In this document: one piece after another, positions 6,310 through 16,900 of the stretch
Layout: each line of letters opens with the position of its first letter
Position numbering within the stretch: the first letter of the stretch is position 1
Source: Lentisphaerae bacterium RIFOXYA12_64_32
Lineage (GTDB): Bacteria; Verrucomicrobiota; Lentisphaeria; Oligosphaerales; YB12-FULL-65-16
Length of the DNA: 49,471 nucleotides
Assembly: GCA_001803235.1 (NCBI GenBank)
Contig: MHBL01000379.1
Location: 1 to 49,471, forward strand
Direction of reading: 5' to 3'
Made by a program: the position numbers and the translations under genes
The notes under the pieces: model-generated
Told to the model about the DNA's origin: nothing
Databases searched by the model: none
The model's input: the letters and a program-made list of their open reading frames with translations, nothing else

Positions 6310-8094
6310 ATGGCGAAGCAGGCGGGAGTGGTGTTGGGGCTGGCGTCGGGGTTGGTGGTAGCGGTGGCCGCGCTGGGCCAGCAGCCGCTGGCGTCCAAGA
6401 AACTCATCGAGTATGGCTGGGACGTGCCGAACCCGGCGTACATCCGGGCGAACATCCGGGAGATGGAGAAGCGTCCGTTCGACGGGTTGATCTTCCGGCT
6501 GCCCGGCGGAACGAACGTCCTGAGCAAGGCGAAGTGGGACGAGGCGAAGTTCGTCCCGGTCTACGAGGACTGCCGGAATATCCAGTGGGAGAAGTTCACC
6601 GACAACTTCATCAGCGTCCTGGCCGCGTCAGACGTGGACTGGTTCAGCGACGCGGACTGGGAGTCGGTGCGGCACAACCTGACCATTGTGGCCAAGGCGG
6701 CGGCGCTGGCACGTTGTCGCGGTATCTGCTTTGACCAGGAGCCGTACGGGTACAACCCGTGGAACTACCCGGCGCAGGTTCGCGCCAAGGAAAAGACGTT
6801 CGCCGAATACCAGGTTCAGGCGCGGAAGCGCGGCGCCGAATTCATCCGGACGATCACCGCGCAGATGCCGAAACCGGTGATCCACACGTTCTTCCAACTC
6901 TGCTACTTCGGGGGCCTGATGAACGAACCGGACCTGACGGTCCGCGAGCAGCGGCTGTCGCAGGAGTACTACTCGCTGCTGCCGGCGTTTTTCAACGGCA
7001 TGCTGGATGCGGCCGCATCGGACGTGCTGTTCACCGACGGGAACGAGTCGGCCTACTACTACACATCTCCGATTCAGTTCTACCAGTCGTTCCACACCGT
7101 CAAGCAGCGGGCGCTCTGCCTGGTTGCCCCCGAGAACACGCGCACGTACCAGACGCAGATGCAGATGAGCCAGGCCCTGTACGTGGACTACCTGTTCGCG
7201 TTGGGCATCTGGGGCCAGCGCCGCTCGCCGGCCCCGGCGCTGACGCCCGCCGAACGGCAGCAGTGGTTCGAGCACAACACCTACTACGCCTTGGCGACGG
7301 CGGACGAATTTGTCTGGCTCTACAGCGAGAAGATGGACTGGTGGAAGAACGTCGACCTGCCGCCCGGCCTCGAACAGGCCGTCGTCTCGGCACGAGCGAA
7401 GATTGCCGCGCACCAGCCGCTCGGGTTCGATATCGTGCCGGTGATCAAAGCGGCGCAGGAGCGGCGCCAGGCCGAACTCGAGGCGAAACTGATCCGGCGC
7501 ACGGCCGATATTCCGAAGGTCGATCAGGGCCCGGTTATCGATGGTGACCTGTCCGACGCCGTCTGGCAGAACGCCGTGGCCCTCGATGCGTTCGTGCCCT
7601 ATGTCGGCGTGGACACCAAGCCGAAGGTCAGCACCGACGCACGGGTCGCCTATGACGCCGAGAACCTGTACGTCGCCGTCCGATGCCCCGAGCCGAATCC
7701 CAAGGCCATGAAACCGGTCGGTGTGAATCGTGACGACAGCGTTTGGGACGGCGACAGCGTCGACATCTTCCTGTCGCAAGGCGAGGCCCCGATCCCCTAC
7801 GTGCACGTGATCGTGAGCGCCGGGAACGTGGTGTGGGACGGGTTGTGCGGCGAGGCGGCTGACACCCGGTTCAATGTGAACTTGAAGAGCGCAGTGCGCG
7901 TGGGTCAGAATGAGTGGACACTCGAGGTGGCGTTGCCGTGGAACGAAATGAGAATGACACCTCCCACGTCTGGCGCCAAGCTCAAGGCGAACCTCTGCCG
8001 GCAGCGCGTTCCGGACCGCGAACAGACCGCGTGGTCGCAGACCTTTGACGGCTTTGTCGAGCCGCGGAACTTCGGCACGTGGACGCTTAAGTGA
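6310..8094 (+). CDS. Secreted protein with C-terminal CBM9-like domain, putative glycan-active
   Basis: A 594-residue protein with a signal peptide (residues 1-24, MAKQ...AVAALG then QQPL). Residues ~30-390 form an unrecognised catalytic-looking domain with alternating strand/helix order, suggestive of a TIM barrel; GICFDQEPYGYNPW and FTDGNESAYYY contain acidic residues placed as in glycosidases, but I cannot name a family. Residues ~405-594 are CBM9-like: VIDGDLSDAVWQNA, DARVAYDAENLYVAVRCPEP, DSVDIFLS and WTLEVALPWNEM, the usual order for this sugar-binding sandwich. ATG 6310 is preceded by GGAGG at 6297-6301; a frame from 6130 overlaps the regulator remnant and is not used. It may have been regulated by the now broken LacI-type gene. 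Confidence 0.85.
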   Translation: MAKQAGVVLGLASGLVVAVAALGQQPLASKKLIEYGWDVPNPAYIRANIREMEKRPFDGLIFRLPGGTNVLSKAKWDEAKFVPVYEDCRNIQWEKFTDNFISVLAASDVDWFSDADWESVRHNLTIVAKAAALARCRGICFDQEPYGYNPWNYPAQVRAKEKTFAEYQVQARKRGAEFIRTITAQMPKPVIHTFFQLCYFGGLMNEPDLTVREQRLSQEYYSLLPAFFNGMLDAAASDVLFTDGNESAYYYTSPIQFYQSFHTVKQRALCLVAPENTRTYQTQMQMSQALYVDYLFALGIWGQRRSPAPALTPAERQQWFEHNTYYALATADEFVWLYSEKMDWWKNVDLPPGLEQAVVSARAKIAAHQPLGFDIVPVIKAAQERRQAELEAKLIRRTADIPKVDQGPVIDGDLSDAVWQNAVALDAFVPYVGVDTKPKVSTDARVAYDAENLYVAVRCPEPNPKAMKPVGVNRDDSVWDGDSVDIFLSQGEAPIPYVHVIVSAGNVVWDGLCGEAADTRFNVNLKSAVRVGQNEWTLEVALPWNEMRMTPPTSGAKLKANLCRQRVPDREQTAWSQTFDGFVEPRNFGTWTLK

Positions 8095-8552
8095 CGGCGG
8101 CGTCAGGGGCGTGCCGTTCGCCAGGCGTTCGGCTTTGCCTTTTCCGCGTGTTGCCTCAGCGCGGTGACCTCAAATGCCCTCGCGGACCACGACACACGCC
8201 ATTGACTCGGCCCCATGCTGGCAACCGTTTGCCGCCGGTCGACACGAGAACCCAGGGTGACGCTGTCGCTCTGCCCTGGGCCACTATGCGTTGCCCCTTC
8301 AGGGCAAGTCGATGGTCGCCTCGCGGCGGGCCTGATTCCGCCGGTTTCGCTGGCGCTGTTTTCCGCGGCGAACTCGGACACCCCGGACGAAACAGACGTA
8401 TCCATGCTGCTGACTTCACCGAATACTGACCATCGTGGAACGCACCTGTACACCTGGCGACGGTTCAGCCCGCGAGACGCGGGCGCTCCAGGGCGCACCG
8501 TTTTCCTGAACACTGAACACTCTCGATGGACCAACCCGACGACGTCCCCGTG
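8095..8552. other. 458-bp convergent intergenic region with one dispersed short palindrome
   Basis: No convincing coding sequence. A 25-bp block at 8466-8490 (CAGCCCGCGAGACGCGGGCG and five more bases) is identical to 40834-40858 and forms a GCCCGCG/CGCGGGC hairpin. A short tandem CTGAACA CTGAACA lies at 8506-8519. The region separates convergent genes and could terminate both. Confidence 0.6.
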
Positions 8553-11500
8553 TCACTCGACCCGGAGTTCGCCCCATTCGCAGGGCGCGAGGCGCGACTC
8601 TTCGCCGACATCGGCCGTGAGGTTGGTCTTCTTGTTCGACCAGTAGGCGCGGAGCGTGTTCCGGGTCCCGGTGTCATCCGAGAAGACGACGCCGACGTCG
8701 CCGGAGTACACCCCACCTTTCGTTGGTTTCCAGTCGAGATCCTCAAGTGCGACTTCAGCCTCGAGCCGGTAGCCGCGACCACCCCTGTCGATGGCGATTC
8801 GGGCGGCGGGCAGCTCGTGGACGGAGTCGAATTTCACGGTCACGTTCGGGCTGCTGAAACCCATGGGGTCGGCCGCGCCCGGGGCGACGGCGCGGTAGAG
8901 AACGGCGACCGGTTTGCCGTCCAGTTCGGAAAGGAGCAGCCGGAGGTCGCCGGCGACTGGCCTGCCACGGCCGGGTGCGGCACCCGGGTCCGTGCCGAGC
9001 ATCAGGTCGACGGCGGAACCGGATTTGAACAGCAGGAATCTGTCGGGACCCTGGTTGCGCATGGGGTACGGATCCACGACATCGAAGGCCAGGTACAGGT
9101 TCTTGTCGTCGATGGCTGCCGCAATCACGGCGCCGTGGTTTTCGTCGACGGCGATCCCGACGCTCCGAGTCATATCCCAGTCGTCGAGCTTGCCGTCGAT
9201 GGCGGGGGGCGTCGCGGTTCGGCGCAGGACCATGGGCGTCCGCGCGCCGGAGCTGGAGGACGGCGACACGAGTCGCGCAAACTCGAGCCGGGCCGCGTCG
9301 GCCGTGACCCGTCCCGCGACGCGTTTGACTCCCTCGAGACCGGAAAGCCTGGAGATTACCGGTGCGGTGGCGTGGCCGGCGCAACTGAGGATATAGAGGG
9401 CGTTGTCGTCCGCATTCCGGAAGAAGCCGGCGAGCCAGCCTTCGGTGCCGTTGGTCATCGCGTCGAGGGACAGGCCGCGATGTGCCTCGGCGGGGGTGAC
9501 GGGGCCGGCGCGGGCATCGCGGAACAGTTCGCCGATGTAGAGTCCGTCGACGGTGAACAGGTAGTGCTGGCCGAGGTTGCCGGTCACGTGGAAGACTTCG
9601 CCCAGGTCGCCGCCCATATCGACGATGCCGCCGAAGTACCAGTCGCCGATGAACCGGCCGCGTGCCGCGGGCGGTGCACCCATTGAACCGTGCGTCTGGA
9701 AGTAGCTTGGGTATGTCCACTTGCGCTTGCCGTCCGGCGCATAGCCGCCGAGGAGTCCGGTGACGTTGCGGCTCGGTGTGTCCTTCCACGCCGGGCTGTA
9801 GCCGCCGGCAATGTGCCAGCCTTTGGGCGAGTGGATCCAGGTCTGGGTGCCGTTTGGGCGTGCCGCTGGGGGCTCGATGGCCGCGGTCAGGTCGTTCATG
9901 CGGTATTGCGGTGCGCCGCAGGCGGTCCAGCCGGCGGCGGGGATCTTGTGAGTGCCCAGGTAGGCGGTGAGGTCGTCACCGAAGAACATCTGCAGGCCGA
10001 ACCAGACCCCGTCGGGTTTCTCCTGGCGCTGGAACTCCTCGGGCTGCGCCAGGCCGTCGCCGTTGGTGTCGCTCCAGATGAAGGCAAAGTCCTTGAACTC
10101 CCTGGGCAACGGCCACTTACGGAATGTCCAGGTGGCTGGATCGTAGCCGGGGAATGCGGCCACATCGATGGGGGAGTAGCGCCACTGGTCGTGGATGATG
10201 CCCATGGCGGTGCCCAGGGCGCAGCGCGGCAGCCAGGCGTCGCCGACTTGTTCGTAGAGCGTTATGGGGCAGTTTTCAGTGGCGAGGAAGTGCCGGCCCT
10301 GGAATGTGATGAAGCGCGCCTTGCCGTGCGGTGCGCCGTCGCTGGCAGGCCACGGCCAGCCGAAGAACGCCTGCGGATGCCAGCCCATGCGCGGCATGGA
10401 GCAGACGGGTTTTGAGGTTCCGTTCGTCCAGTCAAGGGCGAAGATGGTTCCCGTGTCGATGGCCGTTGCCGGGCGGAGCGGGTCGACGGCACCGCCCGTG
10501 GCCGCGTAGGTTGAGGGTCCGATGAACTCGCGGGTGAGCGAGCCGGCGGCATCCCACACGCTGACGCGGCGCGGGCAGAAATCCTCCTCTGCAACCCAGG
10601 CGTGGCCCTGTGAGTCCACGGCGACGCCCCACGGCATGAGCATGCCGGCCGGGTTGTACGGTCCACTCATGGTGCGTCCGCCCTTGGCGCCGATCGTACC
10701 GAGCGGCGTGCCGTCGGGGTTGAGGACCTTGACATTCATCTCGGCGCCGCGCTCCGTGACGAGGATGCGGCCCGACGGGTCGACGGCCAGGCCGAGCGGT
10801 GCCGTGAGGCCGGACTCGGCCAGTGGGGCCAGTGCGCCGGTCTCCACGTCGACCACGGCGATTCGGGAACCGGTCAATGCGAGCAGCCTGCCGTCCGGTG
10901 TGAAGGCCAGGCCGGCGGGTTGCGGGACGCTCAGGGTTCTGACGTCGGCCGCGGTTTGCTTGTCGCAGACGTAGATGGCGTTGTCCCCGTAAGACGAGAG
11001 GAAGACGTGTTGGGCGTTGACCGCGCAACCGCGCAGGGCCCCGAGTGCGTTTGAAGCGTCCCAGCCGTTGCGTGCGAAGGTTTGGTGGATCGGTTCGGGG
11101 GCGGGTGCGGCGCCAGGTGCGGGATTGCAGACGTGATCGACCTCGGTGACGGCTTTGCCGTCGACGGTACGCGCGAACGGCACTTCGCGGCCGGTCTCGG
11201 CGTCGAGCCGGCAGAAACCGATGCCGCCCTCCGACGTTTGCAGTGCGACATAGACGAACCGTTCGTCGGCGGCGAGGGCGGTGGCGGAGCCGCCGTAGTG
11301 GTTGCCGAGAATGAGGCGGCGCCCCTGTTGCCACAGCTTGCGGCCGCTGGCGGGATCCACGGCAATGACGCGTCTACCAGCCTCGGACATGGGCCAGCCG
11401 ATGAAGGCTCGCGACGCGTTGGTGGCGACCGCTTGGACGTTGCGGTGATCGCTGCCCCACGCGCCGGTGCCCAGACCGTTGTCCCACGGTGGCGCGCCGG

Positions 11501-12749
11501 GCGAATTGAAGTGCGACACGTACTCGACGTGCAGCCCGGGGTTGGCGACCGCCTTCCACGCGTATTCGCCGGGTTGGACAATCGTGCCCCACTCGTCACG
11601 GCCGTCCCAGGACTCGACGTTTCGGCCCTTGGTTCGGGGTTGGTTGGCGATCAGGTTGCGGACCCGTGTCCCCGTGGCATCGTCGATGGCGATCGTCACG
11701 CCGCCGTCGAACGGCATGTCGTACTCCAGCGGGATGATGGTTCGAGTCTTGCCGGCGGCGGAGTCCGCGCCGCGGCGCAGGATGGTCGATACCGGCCAGA
11801 AGCCGACGCCGCCTGCGGAGCCGCCGAAGGCCCAGTCGGCACCGGCGGCGCAGGAGAAGGAGTTGAGCGACTGCGCCGCGGTGGCGGTCTGGCGCCAGGT
11901 TTCGCCGGCCGCATCGGACTCGAAGATGTCGCGACCGGCGGCCACCAGAAGTGTCCCGTCGGGCCTGGTCAGGATCGCGCCGGCGCCCTCGGGCGAACCG
12001 TCGAGTTTCACGAAGGTCTGGCCGCCGTCGACGGACTTGCGCACGCCGCCGCCGTCCACGCTGGTCAGGAACAGCGCCCCGTCCTTGCCGACGGCGAGAC
12101 GGCCGGCGTGCGATCTCTTGTTGAACTTCACGAGTTTGCGCCACGTGACGCCGCCGTCGTCCGAACGGTGTACCCAGCCTTCGAGGTTCAGGGCGTAGAA
12201 GACTTCAGCGCTGGCGGCTGTCAGGCCACCGATGTCGGCGCCGGCGCCGGTGATCTCTGTCCAGGTCGCGCCGGCATCCGCCGAGCGCCACAGTGTGTTG
12301 GTCTTCCACGGCGACCCGACGATGACCGTGGCGCCCTGCACCGCGATGGCCATGACGCCGATCGGGCCGTCAAGGACCTGCCGCCAGCTCGCGCCGGCAT
12401 CGTCGGTCTTGAAGATTAAGCCGGGCTTGCCGGCCCAGCCGCCGCCGCAGGCATAGCCGGTTGCGGCATCAGCAAAGGCAAACCGCCAGAATCCGATCGG
12501 GCAGACCTCTTTCCACGTCGCGCCGCCGTCCGTGCTTCGCCAAATGGCTTTGCCCGTGATGAGCCCGGTATCAGGGGATAGGAAGACACCATCGGTCAGC
12601 AGGCCGAGCGCCGGCGCGACCGTGTCGGTCCAGGTTGCCTGCGGTGGGGCGGTTTGGGCGTTGACGGCTGCGGAGTTCGCAACGCTGAAAAGGATGACTC
12701 CCGCGAGGATGGCGATGTCGATGTGGGCTAGGAGTCGTGGCTTTGTCAT
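8553..12749 (-). CDS. Giant secreted multi-domain protein: Asp-box propeller, FlgD-like Ig, NHL-type propeller, CBM9-like end
   Basis: A 1398-residue protein with a signal peptide (MTKPRLLAHIDIAILAGVIL... cleaved near VNAQ). Residues ~65-335 hold six Asp-box/BNR motifs (for example WRSTDGGATW, WRSADAGATW, HRSDDGGVTW). Residues ~345-420 resemble the FlgD Ig-like fold (VRNL, WDGRDEWG, V-x-P-G-E-Y). Residues ~430-1130 look like NHL/PQQ-type propeller repeats (AVDPSGRILVTERG, GVAVDSQGHAWVAEED). The end (~1160-1398) is CBM9-like (PPAIDGKLDDWD, DDKNLYLAFDVVDP). No catalytic residues are recognisable; a role in carbohydrate binding or presentation is likely. GGGAGA precedes ATG 12749. It is a paralogue of the protein at 13938-18008 and follows a pseudopilin gene in the same direction. 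Confidence 0.85.
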   Translation of the reverse strand: MTKPRLLAHIDIAILAGVILFSVANSAAVNAQTAPPQATWTDTVAPALGLLTDGVFLSPDTGLITGKAIWRSTDGGATWKEVCPIGFWRFAFADAATGYACGGGWAGKPGLIFKTDDAGASWRQVLDGPIGVMAIAVQGATVIVGSPWKTNTLWRSADAGATWTEITGAGADIGGLTAASAEVFYALNLEGWVHRSDDGGVTWRKLVKFNKRSHAGRLAVGKDGALFLTSVDGGGVRKSVDGGQTFVKLDGSPEGAGAILTRPDGTLLVAAGRDIFESDAAGETWRQTATAAQSLNSFSCAAGADWAFGGSAGGVGFWPVSTILRRGADSAAGKTRTIIPLEYDMPFDGGVTIAIDDATGTRVRNLIANQPRTKGRNVESWDGRDEWGTIVQPGEYAWKAVANPGLHVEYVSHFNSPGAPPWDNGLGTGAWGSDHRNVQAVATNASRAFIGWPMSEAGRRVIAVDPASGRKLWQQGRRLILGNHYGGSATALAADERFVYVALQTSEGGIGFCRLDAETGREVPFARTVDGKAVTEVDHVCNPAPGAAPAPEPIHQTFARNGWDASNALGALRGCAVNAQHVFLSSYGDNAIYVCDKQTAADVRTLSVPQPAGLAFTPDGRLLALTGSRIAVVDVETGALAPLAESGLTAPLGLAVDPSGRILVTERGAEMNVKVLNPDGTPLGTIGAKGGRTMSGPYNPAGMLMPWGVAVDSQGHAWVAEEDFCPRRVSVWDAAGSLTREFIGPSTYAATGGAVDPLRPATAIDTGTIFALDWTNGTSKPVCSMPRMGWHPQAFFGWPWPASDGAPHGKARFITFQGRHFLATENCPITLYEQVGDAWLPRCALGTAMGIIHDQWRYSPIDVAAFPGYDPATWTFRKWPLPREFKDFAFIWSDTNGDGLAQPEEFQRQEKPDGVWFGLQMFFGDDLTAYLGTHKIPAAGWTACGAPQYRMNDLTAAIEPPAARPNGTQTWIHSPKGWHIAGGYSPAWKDTPSRNVTGLLGGYAPDGKRKWTYPSYFQTHGSMGAPPAARGRFIGDWYFGGIVDMGGDLGEVFHVTGNLGQHYLFTVDGLYIGELFRDARAGPVTPAEAHRGLSLDAMTNGTEGWLAGFFRNADDNALYILSCAGHATAPVISRLSGLEGVKRVAGRVTADAARLEFARLVSPSSSSGARTPMVLRRTATPPAIDGKLDDWDMTRSVGIAVDENHGAVIAAAIDDKNLYLAFDVVDPYPMRNQGPDRFLLFKSGSAVDLMLGTDPGAAPGRGRPVAGDLRLLLSELDGKPVAVLYRAVAPGAADPMGFSSPNVTVKFDSVHELPAARIAIDRGGRGYRLEAEVALEDLDWKPTKGGVYSGDVGVVFSDDTGTRNTLRAYWSNKKTNLTADVGEESRLAPCEWGELRVE

Positions 12750-12764
12750 AGGTGTAGTCTCCCT

Positions 12765-12879
12765 GTGGCTCGGCGCGTCCCGCGCCGAAGTGGGGTGCGC
12801 GGGCCGGTCCCCGGCCGAGGACCTCGGCCCGGGACGGCCCGAGGGTACTCTGCTGCGGTCCCGGAGGTCCCGCGCCACT
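12765..12879. repeat. Structured repeat family B, copy 2
   Basis: A 115-bp copy running from GTGGCTCGGCGCGTCCCGCG to GGTCCCGCGCCAC, closely matching 1442-1555. It sits inside the pseudopilin/propeller spacer, directly before the ribosome-binding site of the propeller gene, so it would be transcribed in the leader and could attenuate read-through. Confidence 0.8.
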
Positions 12880-12919
12880 GTTTCAATGGCACCGATGGCA
12901 CGTTGATCTGTCTCCGTGT

Positions 12920-13885
12920 TCAGTAGCCGGTCACGGGGCGGTAGTAGGCGGCGCCGAGGCCGACCATGGTGCCGTTGGACGGTTGCCAATCGGCGCCCTT
13001 GACGATCTGGACGTGACCGTCGGCAAACCCGACGTTACCGGCGCCGCGCGGCCATGGGTTCCCGGCGGGATGCGGTCGGAAAATGACGTTTGCGTTCGTG
13101 GGGTTTTCCGACATGAGGTCCGAGATCAGGACCAGGCGGTTCGGCGTCATGTCGCGGACTTCGGAACGGTTCAACCCGTAGACGAATCGGGTGGTGGGGA
13201 AATTGTAGGTCGAGTCGCCGGTGCGCAAAGGCCGGACAAAGATGAGGTTGGTCCAGGCATCGGTGAGCCAAGGGTTGCCGTGGTAGCTGTACCCGGAGCT
13301 GCCGTTGTCCCAGCGCTGCGCCAGTGAGGACGAGGCGGAATACCAGGCCGTGCCGCGGCCGGCCAGGCTCGGACAGAAGAAAATGTCGCTGGTGTCGACA
13401 TAGCTGGGCGACGTGGTCGGGATGGTCGCGGTGGGCGGGTGCTTCAGCCAGCCCAGGCCGTGGACATAGCCGAAGTTGTTGACCGGGATCCAGTTCGGGT
13501 TCCGGTTGTGCGGCGGGAACCAGGCATCGTAGTCCTCCGCATAGACCATGCAGAGGATGGCGATCTGCTTGGCGTTGCCCGTACACTGCACCCGCACCGC
13601 CGTGTCCTTGGACCGCCTCAGTGCGGGCAGCAGCATGGACGCCAGCATGGCAATGATGGCGATGACGACGAGAAGCTCGATGAGGGTGAAGGGGCGCGGC
13701 CTGGGCGCAGTGGAGGAGTGGGCGATGTTCGAGGTTCGTAGTCCCGCGTTCACGCGGTCCGGGGTGCGCGTGGCGACGGCAAACGGGGACCGCCTGAAGG
13801 CGGTACTACGAGCCTGGGCTTGCGACGTGATTCGTTGGCGCGACGCTGCCCTGGCCAGTGCTGTATCCGGGGTGACCCTGTTCAT
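12920..13885 (-). CDS. Pseudopilin-like protein with H-x-DG type C-terminus
   Basis: A 321-residue protein: a ~65-residue leader, then PFTLIELLVVIAIIAMLASM (prepilin motif with Glu5), the PAL...AVRVQCTGNAKQI helix, a globular domain, and the C-terminal GNVGFADGHVQIV segment shared with DUF1559-like pseudopilins. It should be cleaved before Phe by prepilin peptidase and placed in the inner membrane/periplasm. GAGGAAACAGCGCATG gives a good ribosome-binding site, so the long leader appears real. Part of that leader (residues ~24-51) is encoded by an 82-bp palindromic repeat (13733-13814), suggesting a repeat insertion into the 5' end. It lies between two giant propeller genes read in the same direction. 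Confidence 0.88.
   Translation of the reverse strand: MNRVTPDTALARAASRQRITSQAQARSTAFRRSPFAVATRTPDRVNAGLRTSNIAHSSTAPRPRPFTLIELLVVIAIIAMLASMLLPALRRSKDTAVRVQCTGNAKQIAILCMVYAEDYDAWFPPHNRNPNWIPVNNFGYVHGLGWLKHPPTATIPTTSPSYVDTSDIFFCPSLAGRGTAWYSASSSLAQRWDNGSSGYSYHGNPWLTDAWTNLIFVRPLRTGDSTYNFPTTRFVYGLNRSEVRDMTPNRLVLISDLMSENPTNANVIFRPHPAGNPWPRGAGNVGFADGHVQIVKGADWQPSNGTMVGLGAAYYRPVTGY
13733..13814. repeat. 82-bp palindromic repeat family D inside a pseudopilin leader
   Basis: Ends are GGTTCGTAGTCCCGC and the inverse complement GCGGTACTACGAGCC (13 of 15 match). It holds two internal hairpins (CCGCGTTCACGCGG; CCGCCTGAAGGCGG). The left ~38 bp recur at 20430-20468. Here it is within the coding frame of the pseudopilin leader. 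Confidence 0.75.
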
Positions 13886-13937
13886 GCGCTGTTTCCTCGA
13901 CCGATGGGGTTCAGTTTTCGGGTGCCACCAGGTTGCC

Positions 13938-16900
13938 CTACTCGAATGTCAACGTCCCCCAGGCGGCGGGATACAGCCACGCCTCTGAGGGCAGGTCGTT
14001 GACGAGGTTCGTGCGTTGGTTGGACCAGTAAATGCGCGCGGTGTTGATCATCCCCTGTGCGTCCGAGGTGATAAAGCCGACGTCGCCGCGGAGCTGCAGG
14101 CCGGGCTTCGGCGCCAGCCCGAGGGTGGCGAGTGGGATGGCGGCCTGCACGCTGTAGCCGTCCGTGGCGAGGGTCACGGACGCGGTCACGGCAGGCATGG
14201 TTTCGACCCGGTCAAGCACGCGCGTGCCGACCGGCGACGCATAGCTCTTGCGCAGTTCGGCCGGTGCGGACTTGTCCACGGGCCGCGTGAGGACCGCAGT
14301 CGGTTTGCCGCCCATGTCGGCGATGAGGAGGCGCAGGTCGCCGGCTTGCGGTTGCTCGCCAGTCGCCGCGGGGTCGGTGCGGAGTTGAAGGTCGACGCAG
14401 TCGCCCGTCTTGAAGAGGCGGGTTGCGTCCTTGCCGTCGTTGCGCCACGGGCTGGGGTCCTTGACATCGAATTTCACGTACAGGTTCTTCGCGTCATACC
14501 CGAGTCGTGCCGTGGCCCGTTCGGGCTGGCCCTGTCGAGCAATGTTGATGGGGGACACCTTGGCCCACGCTGCAGGCGCGATGGCGCCGGCAGGCGAAGT
14601 GGCGAGTTTGGCGATGACCGCGGCGGTGGACGCCACCGCGGTCGCGCCGCGCGCCGCATTGTCCGCCAGGGCTTTGTCAATGGCCGCCTGATCGACCGTG
14701 AGGGAGCCGGCGTCAACGCGGTGAATCGTTTCCAGACCTTTGAATTCAGTGACGAACGCCGCCTGGCTGGCGAAGCCGCTGACCTGGCGCACGTTCCCGT
14801 CCGCCTGGCGTCCGAACCAGCCGTTGAACGGTTCGCCGCCCTCGGTGAGGTCGTTCATCGACGTTCCAACCAGCGCCGTTTCGTCGTTCGGCAACGGCTC
14901 GCCGGGCAGGCGCGTGTCGCGGCAGATCGCGCCGACGTGCAACCCGTCGGTGGTGAAGAAGAAGTCCTGGCCGAGGTTGCCCCGGATGAGCATGACGTTG
15001 CCGATGTCGGGCCCCATGTCCGCAACGCCGCAGACCTTCAGCGGCCCGATCAGGAGTCCGGGCCGGCACATGGGCGCGAGGTGCGAGCCGTGCACGCCGG
15101 CGAAACGGTTCGGGTAGCGCCACTGCACGTCCTGGGTGGCGAGGTCGATGCCGAGGAACGGTTTGTCCGCCCCGCCATGGTTGGCGCCGAGGCAGACGAG
15201 GCGGTTCTCGGCGACAATCGGGATTGTGTCGCAGCCGGCCACTGCGGCGGCGCGGAGCGCGTTGGTGCCTTCGGGGCCGTAGACGGGTGCGCCGTCCGGC
15301 GTGAAACGCAACGGCTTGTGGCTGAAGATCTTGCCGGTCTTGTCCACGGTGTAGATCGCGAGGTTCGAGCTGGGGCGGCCGCCCCAGCCGTTCGCCAGTG
15401 CCAGGCCGGAGGCGGCAATTCGCTTGCCGGGCGTGCTTTTCGTGGCGGTCGGGACAATGGTGCACTCGGCGCGGCGCGGGACAGCGTCGCCGTCCGCGTC
15501 GTTCCAATAGCAGCCGTCGGCGGGATCCAGGCCCTCGAACTCGCCTGTGGGCATGGCGGCGGGGATCATGTGGTAGTCCATCAGGTCAAGCAATTGCCCG
15601 ACGAGGCAGATGGCGGCAACGGGTTGCCAGCGCCCGTCCTTCTCAAGGTAAACAACGTGCGGGCCGGCCTCGCCGTGGGCGTACATGTACTCGCGCGGCG
15701 TGCCGGAGGCGCTGCTGGTGAAGCGGATCGGTGCACAGTTCGACAGTGGGTCGATCGGGAAGCGTTCGCCCTTCGCCGTGTCGGGGACCCAAAGGATTTG
15801 CGTGACGTGCCAGGTGCGATCCGCGGGGGAGATGGCCATTTCGACGGGGCCGCAGAACGCGAGGCCAGGTGTCTGGTCGTGCAGGTAGCAGCCGACGCCG
15901 GAGTAACCGGTGGGGCCGATGTAGTCGCGAACCAGCGTGCCGTCGCGCCGCCAGACGGAGACGCGGCGCGGGAAATCCCAGTCTTCCGTGACCCAGACGT
16001 TGCCTTGGGCGTCGGCCGCGACGGATGTGGCCCGCATGATGGCCTGCGGATCGAACCTGCCGCGGATCGGTCGGCCGCCTTGCCGGCCGCAGGTGTAAAC
16101 GAGCTTGCCCGTGGCGTCGAACGCCTTGACCTGGCGGTCGGGTCCGGCGTCGGCAACGAGCAGGTTGGCGTCGCGGTCGAAGGCGACGGCGGCGATGGCG
16201 GCGGCGCCAGGCGTGGGCCGTGGCGTCGTGGCGCCGGTCGCCAGGTCCACCGTTGCCACTGATACGCCGGTCACGTCCGGAACGGCGTCCGGTTGCTCGT
16301 AGGGGCGGTTGACGCGGCTGGCGGGCTTGGCCGACGCTTTGGCCGGGTCGACGCCGATGACGGCGTGGAGTTTCCCGGCCGGGTCGAACGCGATGGCGCC
16401 GACGCCCGGCAACGCGAGAATCTGGATGGCGGCGGCGCGTGCCGCGTCAAGGATCGCGATGCGGTCGCCGTCAAGGGAGAGGACGAGCTTGCCGTTGTGG
16501 GCGGCCAGGCCGTTGACACGGGGCAGTGTCTGGCTGTTCAGCACGGTCTTGATTGACAACTCGAAGGGGCGCTGGGCGCCGTCGAGGAAGAAGGGCTTTT
16601 CTGCGCCGTTCTTCGCGTCATACCGGCAGAGGAACGCGTCATCGCTGCCGGCTGACCATGACTGGCTCTGGTAGGCGTAGATGAACGCGTCGTCGACGGC
16701 TATCTTCGCCGCGCCGCGGTACTGGCTCCACGTCTTGCGTCCGTCCGGGCCGATGCCAATGATGCCGAACCCGCCCTCGGCGAACGACGCGGACACGATC
16801 ACGGTGTCTTCGAACGCGGCGATCGCGCAGGGATTGGTGTGGTCGGCGAGCCAGGCGCCGCTGCCGTCCTTGGTCGCCCACGGCGGGGTTCCAGGGTTGT

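Noticed and set aside
14016..16262. 748-codon plus-strand open frame
   Set aside because: Entirely antisense to the propeller protein, which has clear domains, a signal peptide and a ribosome site. The antisense product has no recognisable motif.
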